Source: Pogostemon cablin (lineage: Eukaryota; Streptophyta; Magnoliopsida; Lamiales; Lamiaceae). Taken from it: a stretch of 64,000 nucleotides of DNA. The position numbers and the translations under genes are program-made. The notes under the pieces were generated by a model. It had not been told where the DNA came from. It worked only from the letters and a program-made list of their open reading frames with translations, and ran no database searches. Position 1 is the stretch's first letter; every line of letters starts with the position of its first letter. Below, one piece after another: positions 1-12,540 of this stretch. The stretch is taken from positions 9,513,948 through 9,577,947 of the forward strand of contig CM043006.1 of NCBI GenBank assembly GCA_023678885.1. The letters are read 5' to 3'.

Positions 1-675
1 CTACATCCATTTTCCATCCCATATGTAACTTTCCATTCTATTTCATTGCTTTCTTAGTTGTTAAACTGTAGTGTAATTCAACTCCTCCATTATTGATTAA
101 TCATTCTTGAGTAAATATCTCTCGAATATAGATACATACACTTTCTTCCAAGGGCGATATTATTTTTGTAACTTGGTCACCACGTTCTACACAATAATAG
201 AGTACACTTGCTCTAATCAAATATACCAAAATTGAACCAAGTTCACCTACTATAGGATCCATGAAAAAAACTATAAGATCATTACATAATTAATTCCATA
301 GTAATTCTCAAAATTAGAAAATACCAAACAAGATTAGAATTCTCCCTGCAGACACTTGAATTTTATTGCCTATTAAATAAAAATATGTAGCAAATTACAC
401 ATTGAATATTAATCAATTATTTATTTATTAATGAATTTAAATAAATTAATTCAAATAAATGAGTAAATAATAGATAATTGGGTGAGATCCAGTCAGGTAA
501 GTCCAAATCAAGCATGCTTGCAAATCAAAGATGTCAAAGCCCAATTCTTTGGATGTGATCAAATCAAATCAAAATCAGATTTGATTTATATCAAATCTGT
601 ATCAACCAATCAGATCAACAAGCCAAAAAAATCAGGTCAAATTTATTGGCGTTTGATCGTTTGGTTATCGTGAAC
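1..675. other. AT-rich sequence with no recognisable gene
   Basis: No coding region, structured RNA or clear repeat boundary is visible. Short open frames here lack any domain I recognise. The stretch ends at the candidate solo LTR boundary near 676. Confidence 0.5.
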
Positions 676-2036
676 TGTTAGAGTTCCACACGTTTCTAAA
701 TCAGCGGAAGCAAGAAACATAGAAACGTATTACCTTTCACAAGGGTATGTTGAAGAAGAACATGAATTCTCGTTGGCAGCCTGCGCAGCCTCACCGTTTT
801 GGGCATAACTCTCTCGTCTGATCTCCGATTTGAGTGATCTACACGCCAAAACAATCCTATCTTCGGTGGCTTTCCAATATATCACACTTTTAGTTCCGAT
901 TTCTGTATGACTTTAGAAAAATTGTGCAAGTTGACAGACAACAGCAGCAAACAATCTTCTAGTCTTCTGATGTATTCCCAAGTCCAATCTCGAAGTCGTG
1001 TGGGTGACGATCTTTGAGATCTTCTCAATCTGTTGTTCCCTTACTCTCCTTATAGTGTTAGGCGTGGATAATCAGTTAGATAAGGATTTTCGAACAGCTG
1101 AGATGACTTATATATGGGCTACAGTAGGGACCAGGAGGAGAAATTAGAATTAGGCCTCCATTGGGCTTAAGTATCCAAGCTTAGCCCAAAGCTTATACTT
1201 AAGTCTAATAATAATAATATATACCACTAAAATATTATTACTGCACTATCGTTCTAATCCATAATTACGTTATGGGCTTTTTCTTATTATGAGCCCGTTA
1301 GTCTCCCAATGTTTAAGATATACAATGCCCATTAATTAATTAAGTTACTGACAACTCCATTAATTAATATCTCATCCGAGAGTAGTATCACTCAACCTCA
1401 TTATCATACCGAAATAAATCCACCTGCAGGGTTTACATGATAATCCTTATGAGCTCCTCAAATGGACATCATCAACCTATAGCGGACACATTTTTCTTCT
1501 ACAATCAATAGCACACCATAAAGACAACACTATTTCTCAACTCACCGAGTTTGTTGATTTAATTATATGTAAATCTCATCCATTGATAAATCAAAGAAAT
1601 ACATACTGCCATACGTGTTGAGTTATTGTATAGAGATTAAGAGCACAAACATCCATAATAACTGAGATCAAGTTCTCCTATATAGTCAGTATAGATTGAA
1701 CGATCTCAAGCGGTCCTTCTCAATACACACGAAGTGCACTAATGTGATTCTATAGTCAAGACAAACTAATACCAAATCATACTACAACCATCCAATAGAG
1801 AGTCCCCGTCTATCTCGGTTGTGAGCATCCGTTTATACTTTATAAAGAAACCAGTAATATGATCTTCCGCATGTTGTCGCACAATATATTATCTACAGTA
1901 TAAAATAAGTGGACTATTGCATCGTACATATAAATAAATTATAAGACGCAATCATTTGATCATATGATTCTCATTTTAAATAAATTGTTAAAACATTGTT
2001 CATATTAAAACTAGACTTTTAGTATACAATCCAACA
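676..2036 (-). mobile_element. Candidate solo LTR, copia-like, minus orientation
   Basis: Read on the minus strand, the block starts TGTTGGATTGTATAC and ends CTCTAACA, so it has the TG..CA ends of an LTR. It is about 1.36 kb long and non-coding. No primer-binding site or polypurine tract adjoins either end, which fits a solo LTR. I could not find a matching 5-bp target duplication (TGAAC on the left, AAATT on the right), so the boundaries remain tentative. Positions 786-900 contain a sequence block also present in gypsy-type LTRs elsewhere in the window. Confidence 0.45.
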
Positions 2037-2109
2037 AAATTAAGATCAACCAATCAAACTGCGACTTACATATGAAAGGTTTTTCATCCTTCACCTATAT
2101 GAGGAGTAA

Positions 2110-3604
2110 TGCATGTTTTCTCAACACACAATTAACCCCAAGTATGAAGTATATCAGTTGCAGCTTAAGCAAGTGACCAAGTTAAATATCGAACCCAAAT
2201 GACGGCGTATTATCAATTTAATTATTAACTAAATTAATTAAGACAAGATGTCAATAAGATTTAAGGATTATTATCTAATTAACTAAATTAATAAAAATTT
2301 AATAACAATTAAAATAAAATAAATACTAGAAGAATACGAATATGACTAAAGAATGGAGAATAAGTAGTCGTAGGATAATCCGGTTTCACTCATTAATTTT
2401 CCTTTCGTGTATCAATATTCGACTCTGCCTTGTGGAATATGGACGCATCACTAACCCATGCAAATCTACTCTATAGACACAAGTAAGTATGCGTGTAACA
2501 CGTGTGAATAACCTTGAAACAAGAGATATAATTTCCCTCCCCCTTTCTAGGTAATATCAGTATCAATTATTTCCCCATAGGATTGGATAGATCTTACCCA
2601 CAGTCTGAAAAATACAAGATAAATTAGAAAATAATAAAAATTCTAGATGTGGACGTCGTCGCGTCCTTCTCCATCTTGAATCCGCCTCTTGGTTCTCCTC
2701 TTGATTCAGTAGATGAATCTTCAAAGTGATGGATGGATGAAGGAAAGGATATGGATGATGGTTGGGGGGTGATCCCCCTTGTGGGGTGTAGGATGATTGT
2801 GTTGCTTCACATCTGAATAATGATGTGATCTACATCCCCTTCTATACTTGTAAGCTTTCCTTATGAACTTTGGATGGGCTTTTTCTTGGAAAACATAAAA
2901 ATAAACGCACTGGGGCTGTCGAAAACAGATCTGCGTGTTCCAGTTCGATCAAAGTGGTTTTGGTCGAACTGGATGTCTGTAAGTTGAAATTTCCAGTTAG
3001 ACTTGACTACTGTAGTTTGACCAAAATGGCTTGGTCGAACTACGATTGAACTACATGCGCAGTGTCACCGTTTCGCGCATAACTTCCACATATAAACTCT
3101 AATTTGAGTGATTCTTATGCTCACGCGATCTTCTCTTTCTTGGCTTTCTATCCATATAAAGAACTCCCAAAAACTCTAACATTTGAAGGTATAACAAATC
3201 ATGAAAATTGGCACAGCCGTTCTGTTCGTCACAACTTTCACGACGTCACCATTATGATCCTAACTTTCTTGTTTGGACTCCGATTGAAGTGTTCCATATG
3301 CCAAAATGATCCTTTTTCTGTGGCTTTACAATCATGTATCATACCTCTAGTTCAGAGCTCCCCAAGAATACAGAAAAATTCTACAAATTGGACGTGTGTT
3401 TTTCAGCATTCCTACACAAGTTGCACCTTTTCTTCCAACTTTGTACTTTTGATCATTTTTCCACCTTAAACATAATATAACATCTCAAACGCACCTTTTC
3501 TCACATTTATAAAATATAAGACACTTGTACTAATATATGTCAACAATATCCTTCTAAAAGGTGTTAAATTGGACACTAAAACACGCTTATTTTCACTCTC
3601 ATCA
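2110..3604 (-). mobile_element. 3' LTR of a minus-strand gypsy element (E3)
   Basis: On the minus strand this block begins TGATGAGAGTGAAAATAAGC and runs to a terminus resembling the LTR ends at 33300 and 58250. Part of it (about 2370-2580) is the reverse complement of the G2 LTR segment at 57780-58000, and 2580-3604 is collinear with 58300-59282. It is followed at 3605 by the complement of a polypurine tract, so it is the 3' LTR of a minus-strand element. Motifs of the type GGTCGAAC and its complement occur at 2945-3055. Confidence 0.7.
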
Positions 3605-4993
3605 GTCCCCCAAACTTACCTGTTGCTTGTACCGAGGCAACAAAATAAAAATAAAGAGATAGAGAGTAAGAAAACACTACAAATGCTATAATGCATCATA
3701 AATAATACTAAAATGGAAATAAAAACACATTAAAATAACCTAAATAACACTAAAAAAACTAGGCGAAAATGAAGCCGATCATACCCCCAAATTTAAAGTG
3801 TTGCTCGTCCTTAAGAAACAAAAAAGAGGAAAAGAAATGAGGAGGCAGATTCACCTAAACAAAACAAATAAGAAAAATAAGTAACAAATTTCTAAAGTAA
3901 CGAGCATAACAAATCACATTAGGAATCATTACATCAAAAAAACCTACACATGAAAATTTTAACTAGCTCAAGATCAAGAGAACTTAATGCAATTTTGTCC
4001 TTTCAAATTCAATCCTCACGTTCCTCTTTGAAAGTGAAGGACTACAATCACTCATCAATTAACCAAGCTCGACTCACCATAGTCTTGCAAGTAAACTACA
4101 TTTACAACACTCCATAGCATTAACTCTAATATCAAATAGGTATTTATTATGGATGTAATAGCAAACTCTTTGGTAAGGTAGAGAAGAATTTTCGCAGTAG
4201 TGACTTCAAAAGTAAGTGTAGGTGATTAAGAAGATGATCTCTTTCCACTCCATTTATGCTTTCATCTTCATTTTCTCTTTTCATTTATTCAACTCACGTA
4301 TCACTTCCTTTTTCTTTTCTTTTTTTTGTTTTTTTATCTTGAGCATCTTTTGTAGCTTTGTTCTACATATTTCACTTGAGTTTTTCACTTTAACTTCTAC
4401 TTTTCTTTTGTTCTTTTTCATTGTTCACCAATTCTTATCATTCATAATCGTCTTGCTCATCACTCTTCATCACTATATTTATCACCCATCTTCAATTAAC
4501 CATACTTAAGGCTAATTCTTTATGCTTAAGTGGATTTTCTTGGCTTGTAATGAGCTATAATAGAAAGAAAATGCTTATCCGGCTCAAAGCGGTTAACTAG
4601 GGATAGATGAGAAGGCAGGGATAATATGGTTAGTGACTCGTATAAACAAAGATGGTCTAAGATCAATTCTAAGAGTCTCAACCACTCGAGCTCATTTCCA
4701 TAGTTCTCAAGCAATTTCTAGCTTATCTAACTTGATTGATCCACTTGTGAAAGGAAGGCAACCATATTAATGTATGGTTGAAGGTCAAATCTCATTGGCT
4801 TGTGCTCAAGATCTTTAAGGATACATTACATTCTTATTTATCTCAATCTAGAGCAAATTAAATTTCATATGCTTCAATTTCAAAGGTTAAAAATGTCCTA
4901 ACACAATTTGTAATTATAAATTACAAGTAAAATAGAATCATTCATATTCCCTATCAAAATGTTTCCCCTCAACAAAAATAAAATAAAAGTAAA
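3605..4993 (-). mobile_element. 3' internal remnant of minus-strand gypsy element E3
   Basis: The segment begins with the complement of a polypurine tract (3605-3620) preceded, in element sense, by the stem-loop arms GTTGC/GCAAC (3622-3641). A second polypurine-like tract lies at 3784-3792 next to a partial copy of the same loop. The minus strand of 4560-4700 resembles 48430-48540 in the 3' untranslated part of G2, which places it in the same element region. No coding sequence survives. It is interrupted at 4994 by the G1 insertion. Confidence 0.6.
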
Positions 4994-4998
4994 ATACT
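4994..4998. repeat. Target-site duplication of G1 (left)
   Basis: ATACT lies immediately before the 5' LTR. The same five bases follow the 3' LTR at 16747-16751. Confidence 0.9.
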
Positions 4999-6281
4999 TG
5001 ATAAGTCATATTTTAGCATGATTATTTGGTGAAAATTCTAAGTCTATTTGATTGAATTATATGTTTTTTTATATGCTAATATTGACTATTCTTGTCTTTG
5101 GGAGATAAATGTGTTAATGATATGAATTGATTTGGAAAGAGGCTGTTAAGTGGAGCAAATTAGGAAACAAATTAGCTAGCATATCTTTCACATATTCTCA
5201 CGATCAGATCTCTTCCAAATCTGTTAAAGGCACGTTTAAGGAGGAAAAATATGGTAAAAAGATTCTGAAAATTGAGAAAAAAAGGAAAGAAATTAATTAG
5301 GGTGTCCTGGAAGACAAGAAGATAAATAGGGCAGGTGGATACATCAGAAGGAACACACGCTACACACGATTTTTCTGGAGAAAAGAGAGGAGGAGTGGCA
5401 GTTTACTCCAAGGCAAATTTGAAGTGAAGAACAATCGACATCCTGGTTTTATATTTTTAATTTATTTTTCAGTATGAACATGCGGGGCTAATCCCCTTTT
5501 CTAGTTTAGGATTTCGTGAACCTCTCGTGAATGTTTATTTAATTATTTAGGAATTTTATATTGAATCTTTTGTGTGAATTTATTCTATTACATGCTTTGA
5601 ATTGATTTATAGCACTTTAATAATTATTTTAGACTGATCAACTAGGTTAATTATTTAATTGCTTATTACTATTTCGTGATCCACAATCCATAATTGTTGT
5701 GAGGATTGAATTTAGTAGCAAATAGATATTATTCCCTCTAAATGTAATGGGATATAGATTGTATGATTCCTAGCCAGTTTTCATAGCCTAGTAATTCTAT
5801 GTTTGGAGTCTTAATGCATTTTTGAGTTCGAATCCATAGGGACACTCGGGAATAGTTCAATTTAGTGGTCGTACCCTAATTGATGATCTTAAGAATATTC
5901 GGGTTGATTGATCGTATCGTCAATCTAGGGATTTGAGTTTGCATACTATATAAGATATTTAGTTCCTGTAATTAATTGAATCAGTAAACGGGAGGGGATT
6001 GTCATCCTAAACTAGGTTTTTATCACTTGGTAAATTTTTAATTAAAATTTCATCTATGTACTTCGCTATTTAAAATTGAGTTGATTTATTATTCGTGCTA
6101 TTTTCGATTTATTCATCCAATTAAACAAACCCCTCCCTTATTTATTATATTTGTTTGCAACACATTGATTTAATTTAAATTTTATTAAACTCCTTTGTGT
6201 TTGACCCGTACTCGTTGCTATACTTTATATTAGATTGAGTCGGAAATAAATTATATTTTGTAGGCCGACAACAGCCTATCA
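4999..6281 (+). repeat. 5' LTR of G1
   Basis: Begins TGATAAGTCATATTTTAGC and ends AACAGCCTATCA. It is collinear with 15467-16746 throughout. It should contain the element promoter, but I see no convincing TATA box assignment. Confidence 0.9.
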
Positions 6282-6285
6282 AATT

Positions 6286-6303
6286 TGGTGCCATTGCTGA
6301 GGA
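6286..6303 (+). promoter_or_regulatory. Primer-binding site, tRNA-Asp type, decayed
   Basis: TGGTGCCATTGCTGAGGA matches the complement of the plant tRNA-Asp 3' end used by Athila-type elements at 14 of 18 positions. All four differences are C-to-T or G-to-A, three of them at CpG. It begins five bases after the LTR. Confidence 0.8.
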
Positions 6304-6412
6304 GTAAAATTGAAATTTTGTTAAATCTCTGTGTTTCTGATATTTTTCTGCATTTTTACATGTTCTGAAATTTTCTGGAATTTTTCTTGAATATTCGATT
6401 TTTTCCAATAAC

Positions 6413-6437
6413 ATTGACACTGAACCCTTAGGTGTCA
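6413..6437 (+). repeat. G1 palindrome copy 1 (leader)
   Basis: Imperfect copy of the G1 palindrome: TTGACACTGAA, then CCC, then TTAGGTGTCAG. The first arm ends at 6424. It lies between the primer site and gag. Confidence 0.7.
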
Positions 6438-6504
6438 GTAGTGCACTATTTTTGAAATTTTTTCTGTGAATAATTACTCATTCTTCTAGTCCAAAACAAC
6501 TTGA

Positions 6505-8300
6505 ATACATACACCAGAAATTGAGAGAACTGCCCGGAGGTTGAGAAAGGAATCCCGAAAGAAGAAGGAAACAAGTTCGTCCACTGACGGAACCGCCAGA
6601 AACCTTTCCGAACTCAAACTTGTAGTTGATCCACTTTATTTTACAGAGGAGAATTCTGAATTTTCAGATTTAGAGGAGGAAGATACTGTAGGTTCTGATT
6701 CGGGAGAGGAAAACATTGCTGAAGACGCAGCAGAAAGAACTTTGAATGAATTGACAAATCTGTACATAGTCCATCAACCTCTCTGCATTGACCTTCCTGC
6801 TATTAATAAGAATACTACATTTGAATTGAAATCGGGATTAATTCACTTACTTCTTGCTTTTCATGGTCTTTCAGGTGAAAATTCTCACGTTTTTAAAGGA
6901 GTTCTCGATTGTATGCACAAGCATGAAACCAACCGGAGTGACAGAGGAACAAATCAAGCTTAGGGCATTCCCTTTTGCTTTGAAAGATATGGCGAAGGAT
7001 TGGTTGTATTATCTCCCTCCTGGATCGATTGATACGTGGGCTGAAATGTAGAAACTTTTTCTCCAAACTTACTTTTCGGCTACTAGAGTTGCTGTATTGC
7101 GTAAAGAGATATCTGGGGCTCGTCAGATGCAAGGGGAGAGTTTACATGAGTATTGGGAGAGGTTTAAACACCTCACATCAACATGCCCCCAACATCAAAT
7201 ATGCGCCCAGTTGCTATTGCAATACTTCTATGAAGGGTTGTCAACCATTGATCAAAACATGCTTGATGCGGCTAGCGGAGGAGCATTCATGATGAAGACA
7301 CCTACTGCTGCTAGGAGTTTGATTGCTAGCATGGCTGCCAACACCCAACAGTTGGGCACACGTGATCCGTCGGTTAGAGAAGTAAAGGAGGTCCATGATT
7401 CTAAGATGAAGGAGACTTTGAATAAGTTGACTATTGCCGTGGAGAATCTGGCTACAGGAAGAGGGGTAAACCCTCTATCTTGTCAAAATTGCTTAACTTA
7501 TGACCATTCTACTCTTGATTGCAGTGCTGCACTTAGTGAGGAACAAGTAAATGCCGTAGGGTGACCTTATGATCCCTTCTCACAAACCTACAATCACGGT
7601 TGGAGAGATCATCCTAATCTGAGGTATGGTAGTGGACAAGGAGGAAATAGGGGGCAACAACATTTTCAAGTGCAGAGAGTGGTGAATAGGCAGCATGATC
7701 GCCCTTAAGATGGTGGAAATCACCAACAAGGTGGGGCAAGTTCCGGAGCCACATTTGAGGAAATGATGAAAGAGATGGCTGCCAACAATCTAAAATTCCA
7801 AGTGTATACTCAGACATCCATCCAAAACTTAAAAAATCAAATGAGTGAATTGGTTACAATTGTAGGCTAGATGCAGGCTCAAAACAGTGGAAAGTTGCCT
7901 TCATAAACGGAGGTTAATCCTAAGAATGTGAGCGCCATTACACTGCGAAGTGAAAAACAGTTGGAGGAGGTTGTACCGCTCAAAATGCCTGACAAAGACG
8001 TGGAAAAATATGATGTAGAACCTGCTTGAACAGTGGAGGATCAGATCGGTCAATTTGAGGAGGAAAAATCTGATGTGTAGAAACGTAACACTGACATTGA
8101 ACCCTTCAGTGTCAGAAGGTCCGAAAAAAATCAGGTTAAAATTTCTGACCCTGTTCCTTTTAATTGTGACCATTTGCCTTTTCCAAGCAGGATGAGAAAT
8201 CCAGACACCACTGATAAGAATAAGCAGATACTTGAAGTATTTCAGAAAGTGGAGATCAATTTCCTCTCAGTGAGTCGATTAAGTAGATTTCGAGATACGC
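6505..8300 (+). pseudogene. G1 gag pseudogene and gag-protease spacer
   Basis: Remnant of the structural protein that would form the cytoplasmic particle. The open frame from 6505 has no ATG and reads from TTG at 6541. An acidic N-terminal part is followed by the Retrotrans_gag core, split by a frameshift near 6900: the core resumes around 6930-7050 (LRAFPFALKDMAKDWLYYLP), hits a TAG at 7049 where tryptophan is expected, then continues at 7097-7564. A CCHC zinc knuckle (C-x2-C-x4-H-x4-C) is visible near 7483-7524. Downstream, stops at about 7562, 7707, 7868 and 7904 fit CAA, CAG or CGA codons changed by C-to-T. The spacer holds palindrome copy 2 at 8091-8115. Confidence 0.85.
8091..8115 (+). 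repeat. G1 palindrome copy 2 (gag-protease spacer)
   Basis: Arms CTGACATTGAA and TTCAGTGTCAG separated by CCC, with one mispair. In the gag-like frame it would be read as TDIEPFSV. Confidence 0.85.
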
Positions 8301-8307
8301 CAAATTC

Positions 8308-8936
8308 TTGAAGGAGTTATGCACCAATAAAAAGAAGTTGAAGGGAGATGAAAAAGTGGTGATGGGAGAAAATGTTTCAGCTGTCTTCCAGCTAACGTTA
8401 CCTCAGAAGTGCAAGGATCCTGGCATGTTTGTGGTTCCTTGTAAGATCGGAAATTTTAAGGTGGAAAGAGTCATGTTGGATCTTGGAGCTTCCATTAATA
8501 TGATGGCTCGATCAGTGTTTGAGAAGTTGAGTGTGGGAGAGTTGAAAAAGATCGATGTTTTATCCAGCTTGCTGATCGAAACCAAGCATACCCAGATGGA
8601 GTCATTGAGGATGTTCTTATTCAGGTAGACAAACTCTTTTTCCCTGCTGATTTTTATGTGTCAGAAATGAATGAACACCCATCCAATTCCACTCCGATTT
8701 TGTTGGGAAGACCATTCCTCAACACTTCATGCACTAAGATAGATGTGAGCGACGGTACTCTCACGATGGAATTTGATGGACACATTATTAAATTTAACAT
8801 ATATGATGCTATGAAATACCTTGATGATGCTAACTTGCTTTCTGTTGTGAGTACTATTGAGCCTATTATCCAGGAACACTTCGAACTCATTAGTAGGGAT
8901 GCATTAGATATACAGTCATTGAACATGGAATCATGA
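8308..8936 (+). pseudogene. G1 aspartic protease pseudogene
   Basis: Retroviral-type aspartic protease that would cleave the polyprotein. The active-site motif DLGAS, typical of Athila-type elements, is visible near 8478-8492, followed by a Met-Met in place of the usual hydrophobic pair. A frameshift near 8628 moves the frame. The C-terminal strand motif ILLGRPFL appears in the new frame at about 8695-8720. The two halves together have normal length for the domain. Confidence 0.85.
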
Positions 8937-10640
8937 AGGAGGATGCTGAAAGATGGGATGATGAGGAGCTGAATCACTATGTCAATGCTTTTCACAGTTC
9001 TTCTCAGAGACCAAGCACCTTAGATATAGCTTCTGTTAAATTGCCTGATATTTTTCCAAAAATTCTTCCATCTATAGTGCAGGCACCGAAGCTGGAGTTA
9101 AAAGCACTTCCTCAGCACTTGAAGTACGCTTACTTAGGACTGAATTCCACTTTATCGGTGATTATCTCGTCCAAGCTAACGGACGAGCAAGAGAGATTGT
9201 TGCTTGATGTGTCGAAGAGGCATAAGGCTGCTATTTGATGGACAGTAGTGGATTTGAAGGGTATCAATCCCGTAATTTGCATGCACTGTATTCTGCTTGA
9301 GGATGATGCAAAGCCATCTCGAGAAGTTCAGCGCCGGTTGAATTCGCCCATGATGGAGGTGTTAAAACTTCTGAGTGTGGGGATTATTTATCCCATCTCA
9401 GATATTAAGTGGGTCAGTCCGACACAAGTGGTTCCAAAAAAATCAGGAGTGACTGTAGTTGAGAATGACAAGGGTGATATGGTTCCAACACGTTTGCAAA
9501 CGGGTTGGAGAGTGTGTATGGACTACCGCAAGCTCAATAACATGACTAGAAATGATCATTTTCATTTACCTTTTATTGATCAAATGTTAGGAAAGCTTGC
9601 AGGTTATTCTTACTATTTTTTCTTGACAATTTCTCTGGGTATTTTCAGATTGCAATTGCTCCCCGAGGATCAAGAGAAAACAACAGTCACATGCCCATTT
9701 GGGAATTTTGCGTATCGTCGGTTACCTTTTGGGCTTTGCGATGCACCTGCCACATTTCAAAGGTGTATGGTAAGCATTTTTTCTGAATTTATGGGTAACA
9801 TAATGGAGGTCTTTATGGATGATTTCAGTGTCTATGGAAAGTCTTTTAGTAGTTGCCTTGAAAATCTTGAATTGATCTTGAAAAGATGTGTAGAAACAAA
9901 CCTTGTTTTGAATTGGGAAAAGTGTTACTTTATGGTCGAACAAGGCATTGTTTTAGGTCATGTCATTTCAAAGAAGGGGATTGACGTTGATAAGTCTAAA
10001 GTAGACCTTATATCTGCATTTCCTTACTCCGCATCTGTGCGGGAAGTTCATTCTTTTCTCGGTCATGCAGGTTTCTATAGAAGATTCATCAAGGATTTCT
10101 CAAAGATAGCCAAGCCACTTTGTGAGTTGTTACAAAAAGATGTGAAGTTTGAGATGAATTATGCTTGTAAGAAAGCTTTTGATAAGTTGAAGGAGTTGCT
10201 AACCACACCACCCATAATTCAGCCGCCGGATTGGAGCTTGCCTTTTGAAATAATATGTGATGCTAGTGACTATGCCGTAGGAGCCATGTTGGGGCAACGA
10301 GTGGAAAAGGCTGCACATGTGATCTACTATGCTTAAAAAAACCTTGGATAATACTCAAGCCAACTATTCCACTACCGAAAAAGAACTCTTAGTTGTGGTT
10401 TTTGCTCTAGAAAAATTTTGATCTTACTTATTGGGTACTAAAGTCACTGTTTTCTCGGATCATGCAGCTCTTCGTTATCTCATGATGAAAAAGAAAGCAA
10501 AACCTCGATTGATTTGGTTGATTTTGCTGCTTCAAGAGTTTACTTGGAAATCAAAGACAAAAAGGGATCAGAGAATTTAGTGGCTGACCACCTAAGCCGG
10601 CTGATTAGAGATAATGATGAGCAGAAAATTCTTGAAAATT
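8933..10640 (+). pseudogene. G1 reverse transcriptase and RNase H pseudogene
   Basis: Would copy element RNA into DNA. The longest open piece is 9248-10336. Visible motifs: VCMDYRKLN near 9510, LPFGLCDAPATFQ near 9722, and the catalytic FMDDFSV near 9811-9835. The motif A region, normally containing FLDGYSG, reads FFLTISLGIF near 9618-9650 because of small compensating indels, so the first catalytic aspartate is lost. RNase H begins with CDASDYAVG near 10257. A frameshift follows 10336, and a TGA near 10420 fits CGA changed by C-to-T. A stop at 9236 separates an upstream linker (8933-9238). Confidence 0.9.
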
Positions 10641-11998
10641 TTCCGAATGAACAGTTGATGGTCGTTCTGCAAAATCTGGAAAATTCGAGTCAACTAACAC
10701 TGAACCCTTCAGTGTCAGAAGGCTATGTTCCATGGTTTGCAGATTTGGCGAATTTTCTGACCTCCCATCAGGTTCCAGCCCACATGAGTAAGGTAAAACG
10801 TGATAAGCTCCATAGTGATGCCAAATACTACATGTGGAATTATCCGTATATATGGAAACGTTGTTTCGATCAAGTGATAAGAAGGTGCGTTCCTGAGATT
10901 AGATTTAATTCAATACTCACCTTTTGTCATAGTCATGCATGTGGTGGTCATTTTAGTTTTGCAAGAATTGCTTTCAAAATTCTTGAGTGTGGATTTGATT
11001 GGCCGACACTATTTAAGGATGCTTATGAATTTTGCAAGTCTTGTGATAGATGTCAGCGTGTAGGAAATATTTCTCAATGAAATGAAATGCCCCAAAGCCC
11101 TCTATAATCGTTTGTGAGATCTTTGATGTGTGGGGGATGGATTTTATGGGACCTTTTCCTTCTTTGTTTGGCTTCACCTACATATTACTTGCTGTTGATT
11201 ATATGTCGAAGTGGGTGGAAGCAAAGGCCACTAGAACTAATGATTCTAAAGTGGTTGTAGGTTTTCTTCGATCTAATATATTTTGTAGGTTTAGAATTCC
11301 TCAAGCCATTATCAGTGACAAGGGCATGTATTTTTGCAACCGAACGATGAAAGCGCTTCTGTGCAAGTATTCTGTGTTTCATAAAATCTCCACGCCCTAC
11401 CACCCCCAAACGAGTGGCCAGGCAGAGGCATCCAACTGTGAGATCAAGAGGATTTTAGAGAAGACGGTTAATCCATCTAGGAAAGATTGGAGCTCACGAT
11501 CGGAGGATGCATTATGGGCCTATCGAATGGCTTATAAGACACCGATTGGCATGTCCCCGTATAGGATTGTCTATGAAAAGCCATGTCACTTACCTGTGGA
11601 GCTTCAACACAAGGCATGGTGGGCAATTCAAAAGTGCAACATGGATCAAGAGGAAGCCGGAGTACAGAGAAAACTCCAATTGCAAGAGTTGGAGGAATTG
11701 AGAAACGAGGCTTATGAAAATTCAGTGATTTACAAAGTTAAAACAAAGGCATTTCATGATGCAAGAATCTCAAGGAAAAATTTTAGCATTTGAGCAAAAA
11801 TTTTTACTTTACCACTCAAAGCTTAAATTATTTCTTTGTAAGTTGCATTCTCGTTGGATTGGTCCGTTTATTGTGACTTATGTTTATTCTCATGGTACAG
11901 TTCAGATAAGAAGCATTCTGAAAGGAGTTTCAAAGTTAATGGGCACCAACTTAAGGAATATCATGAAGGTTTCCAAACGATTGAGGTGGACCGAATAG
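10641..11998 (+). pseudogene. G1 integrase pseudogene
   Basis: Would insert the cDNA into the chromosome. The N-terminal zinc-binding HHCC module is seen at 10930-11070 (H-x3-H followed by CKSCDRC). The core carries the DDE triad: WGMDFMGPF near 11132, ISDKGMYF near 11312 and GQAEASN near 11415. Stops at 11078-11110 and at 11791 interrupt the frame. The C-terminal part continues at 11756-11998 in another frame. Palindrome copy 3 (10694-10718) lies in the linker between RNase H and this domain. Confidence 0.88.
10694..10718 (+). repeat. G1 palindrome copy 3 (RNase H-integrase linker)
   Basis: Arms CTAACACTGAA and TTCAGTGTCAG separated by CCC. Here it is read in a different frame, as TLNPSVSE, immediately before the PWFADLANFL segment. 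Confidence 0.85.
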
Positions 11999-12104
11999 AG
12001 TTGCAAGATGTGGTTTGCAATTGATAAAGATACACCTTACCTAAGTCGAGCCAACGACAATAAAAAAGGCACTGATTGGGAGGCAACCCAATTTTCTCGT
12101 TTTA

Positions 12105-12135
<31 letters not shown>

Positions 12136-12540
12136 TATTATTGGTTTATTTTATTTTATTTTTATTTTAATAAATTGTCTGATTGTTCACTCTTAATTTC
12201 CTGTTGTGGTTCACAGATATAGCTTACAGAATTTGACTAAATCGACAAATCAAAAATTTATTGGTTTTTCCAAAAAAGAAATATTAAAATTGGGCCACGA
12301 AACTGATTTTCTACTTTTATTCAAGTTTTACTTGTGGCCCAACTAATTCTTATATATATTTTTTTAGGACATGGGCCCAACTCTTTTAGCCCATGAAGAA
12401 TTGAAAATAATATACAGAGCCCAGGTCATCCATTTAATTGAATTCTGAGGAAACCTCAATTTCTCGTCTAGATTGAGGAAACCCTATTCTCAATTTTTCC
12501 TTTGTCGAACTGAGCTGCACCTTTTTGAGAAATTTCATCA
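11999..12540 (+). other. G1 spacer after integrase, T-rich microsatellite
   Basis: Non-coding stretch between integrase and the post-integrase reading-frame remnant. A (TTTTA)n/(TTTAT)n low-complexity run occupies about 12100-12175. No domain is visible. Confidence 0.6.

Noticed and set aside
676..2036. Complete copia element instead of a solo LTR
   Set aside because: No primer site, polypurine tract or coding domain adjoins the block.
3104..3469. Open frame of 121 codons on the plus strand
   Set aside because: It lies within the minus-strand E3 LTR, has no domain and no similar frame in the collinear LTR at 58264-59282.
4222..4509. Hydrophobic open frame of 95 codons resembling a membrane protein
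   Set aside because: The hydrophobicity comes from a T-rich low-complexity stretch inside the E3 remnant, which is non-coding in related elements.
12008..12196. Small membrane-like peptide with repeated FIF residues
   Set aside because: Encoded by the TTTTA microsatellite in the G1 spacer.
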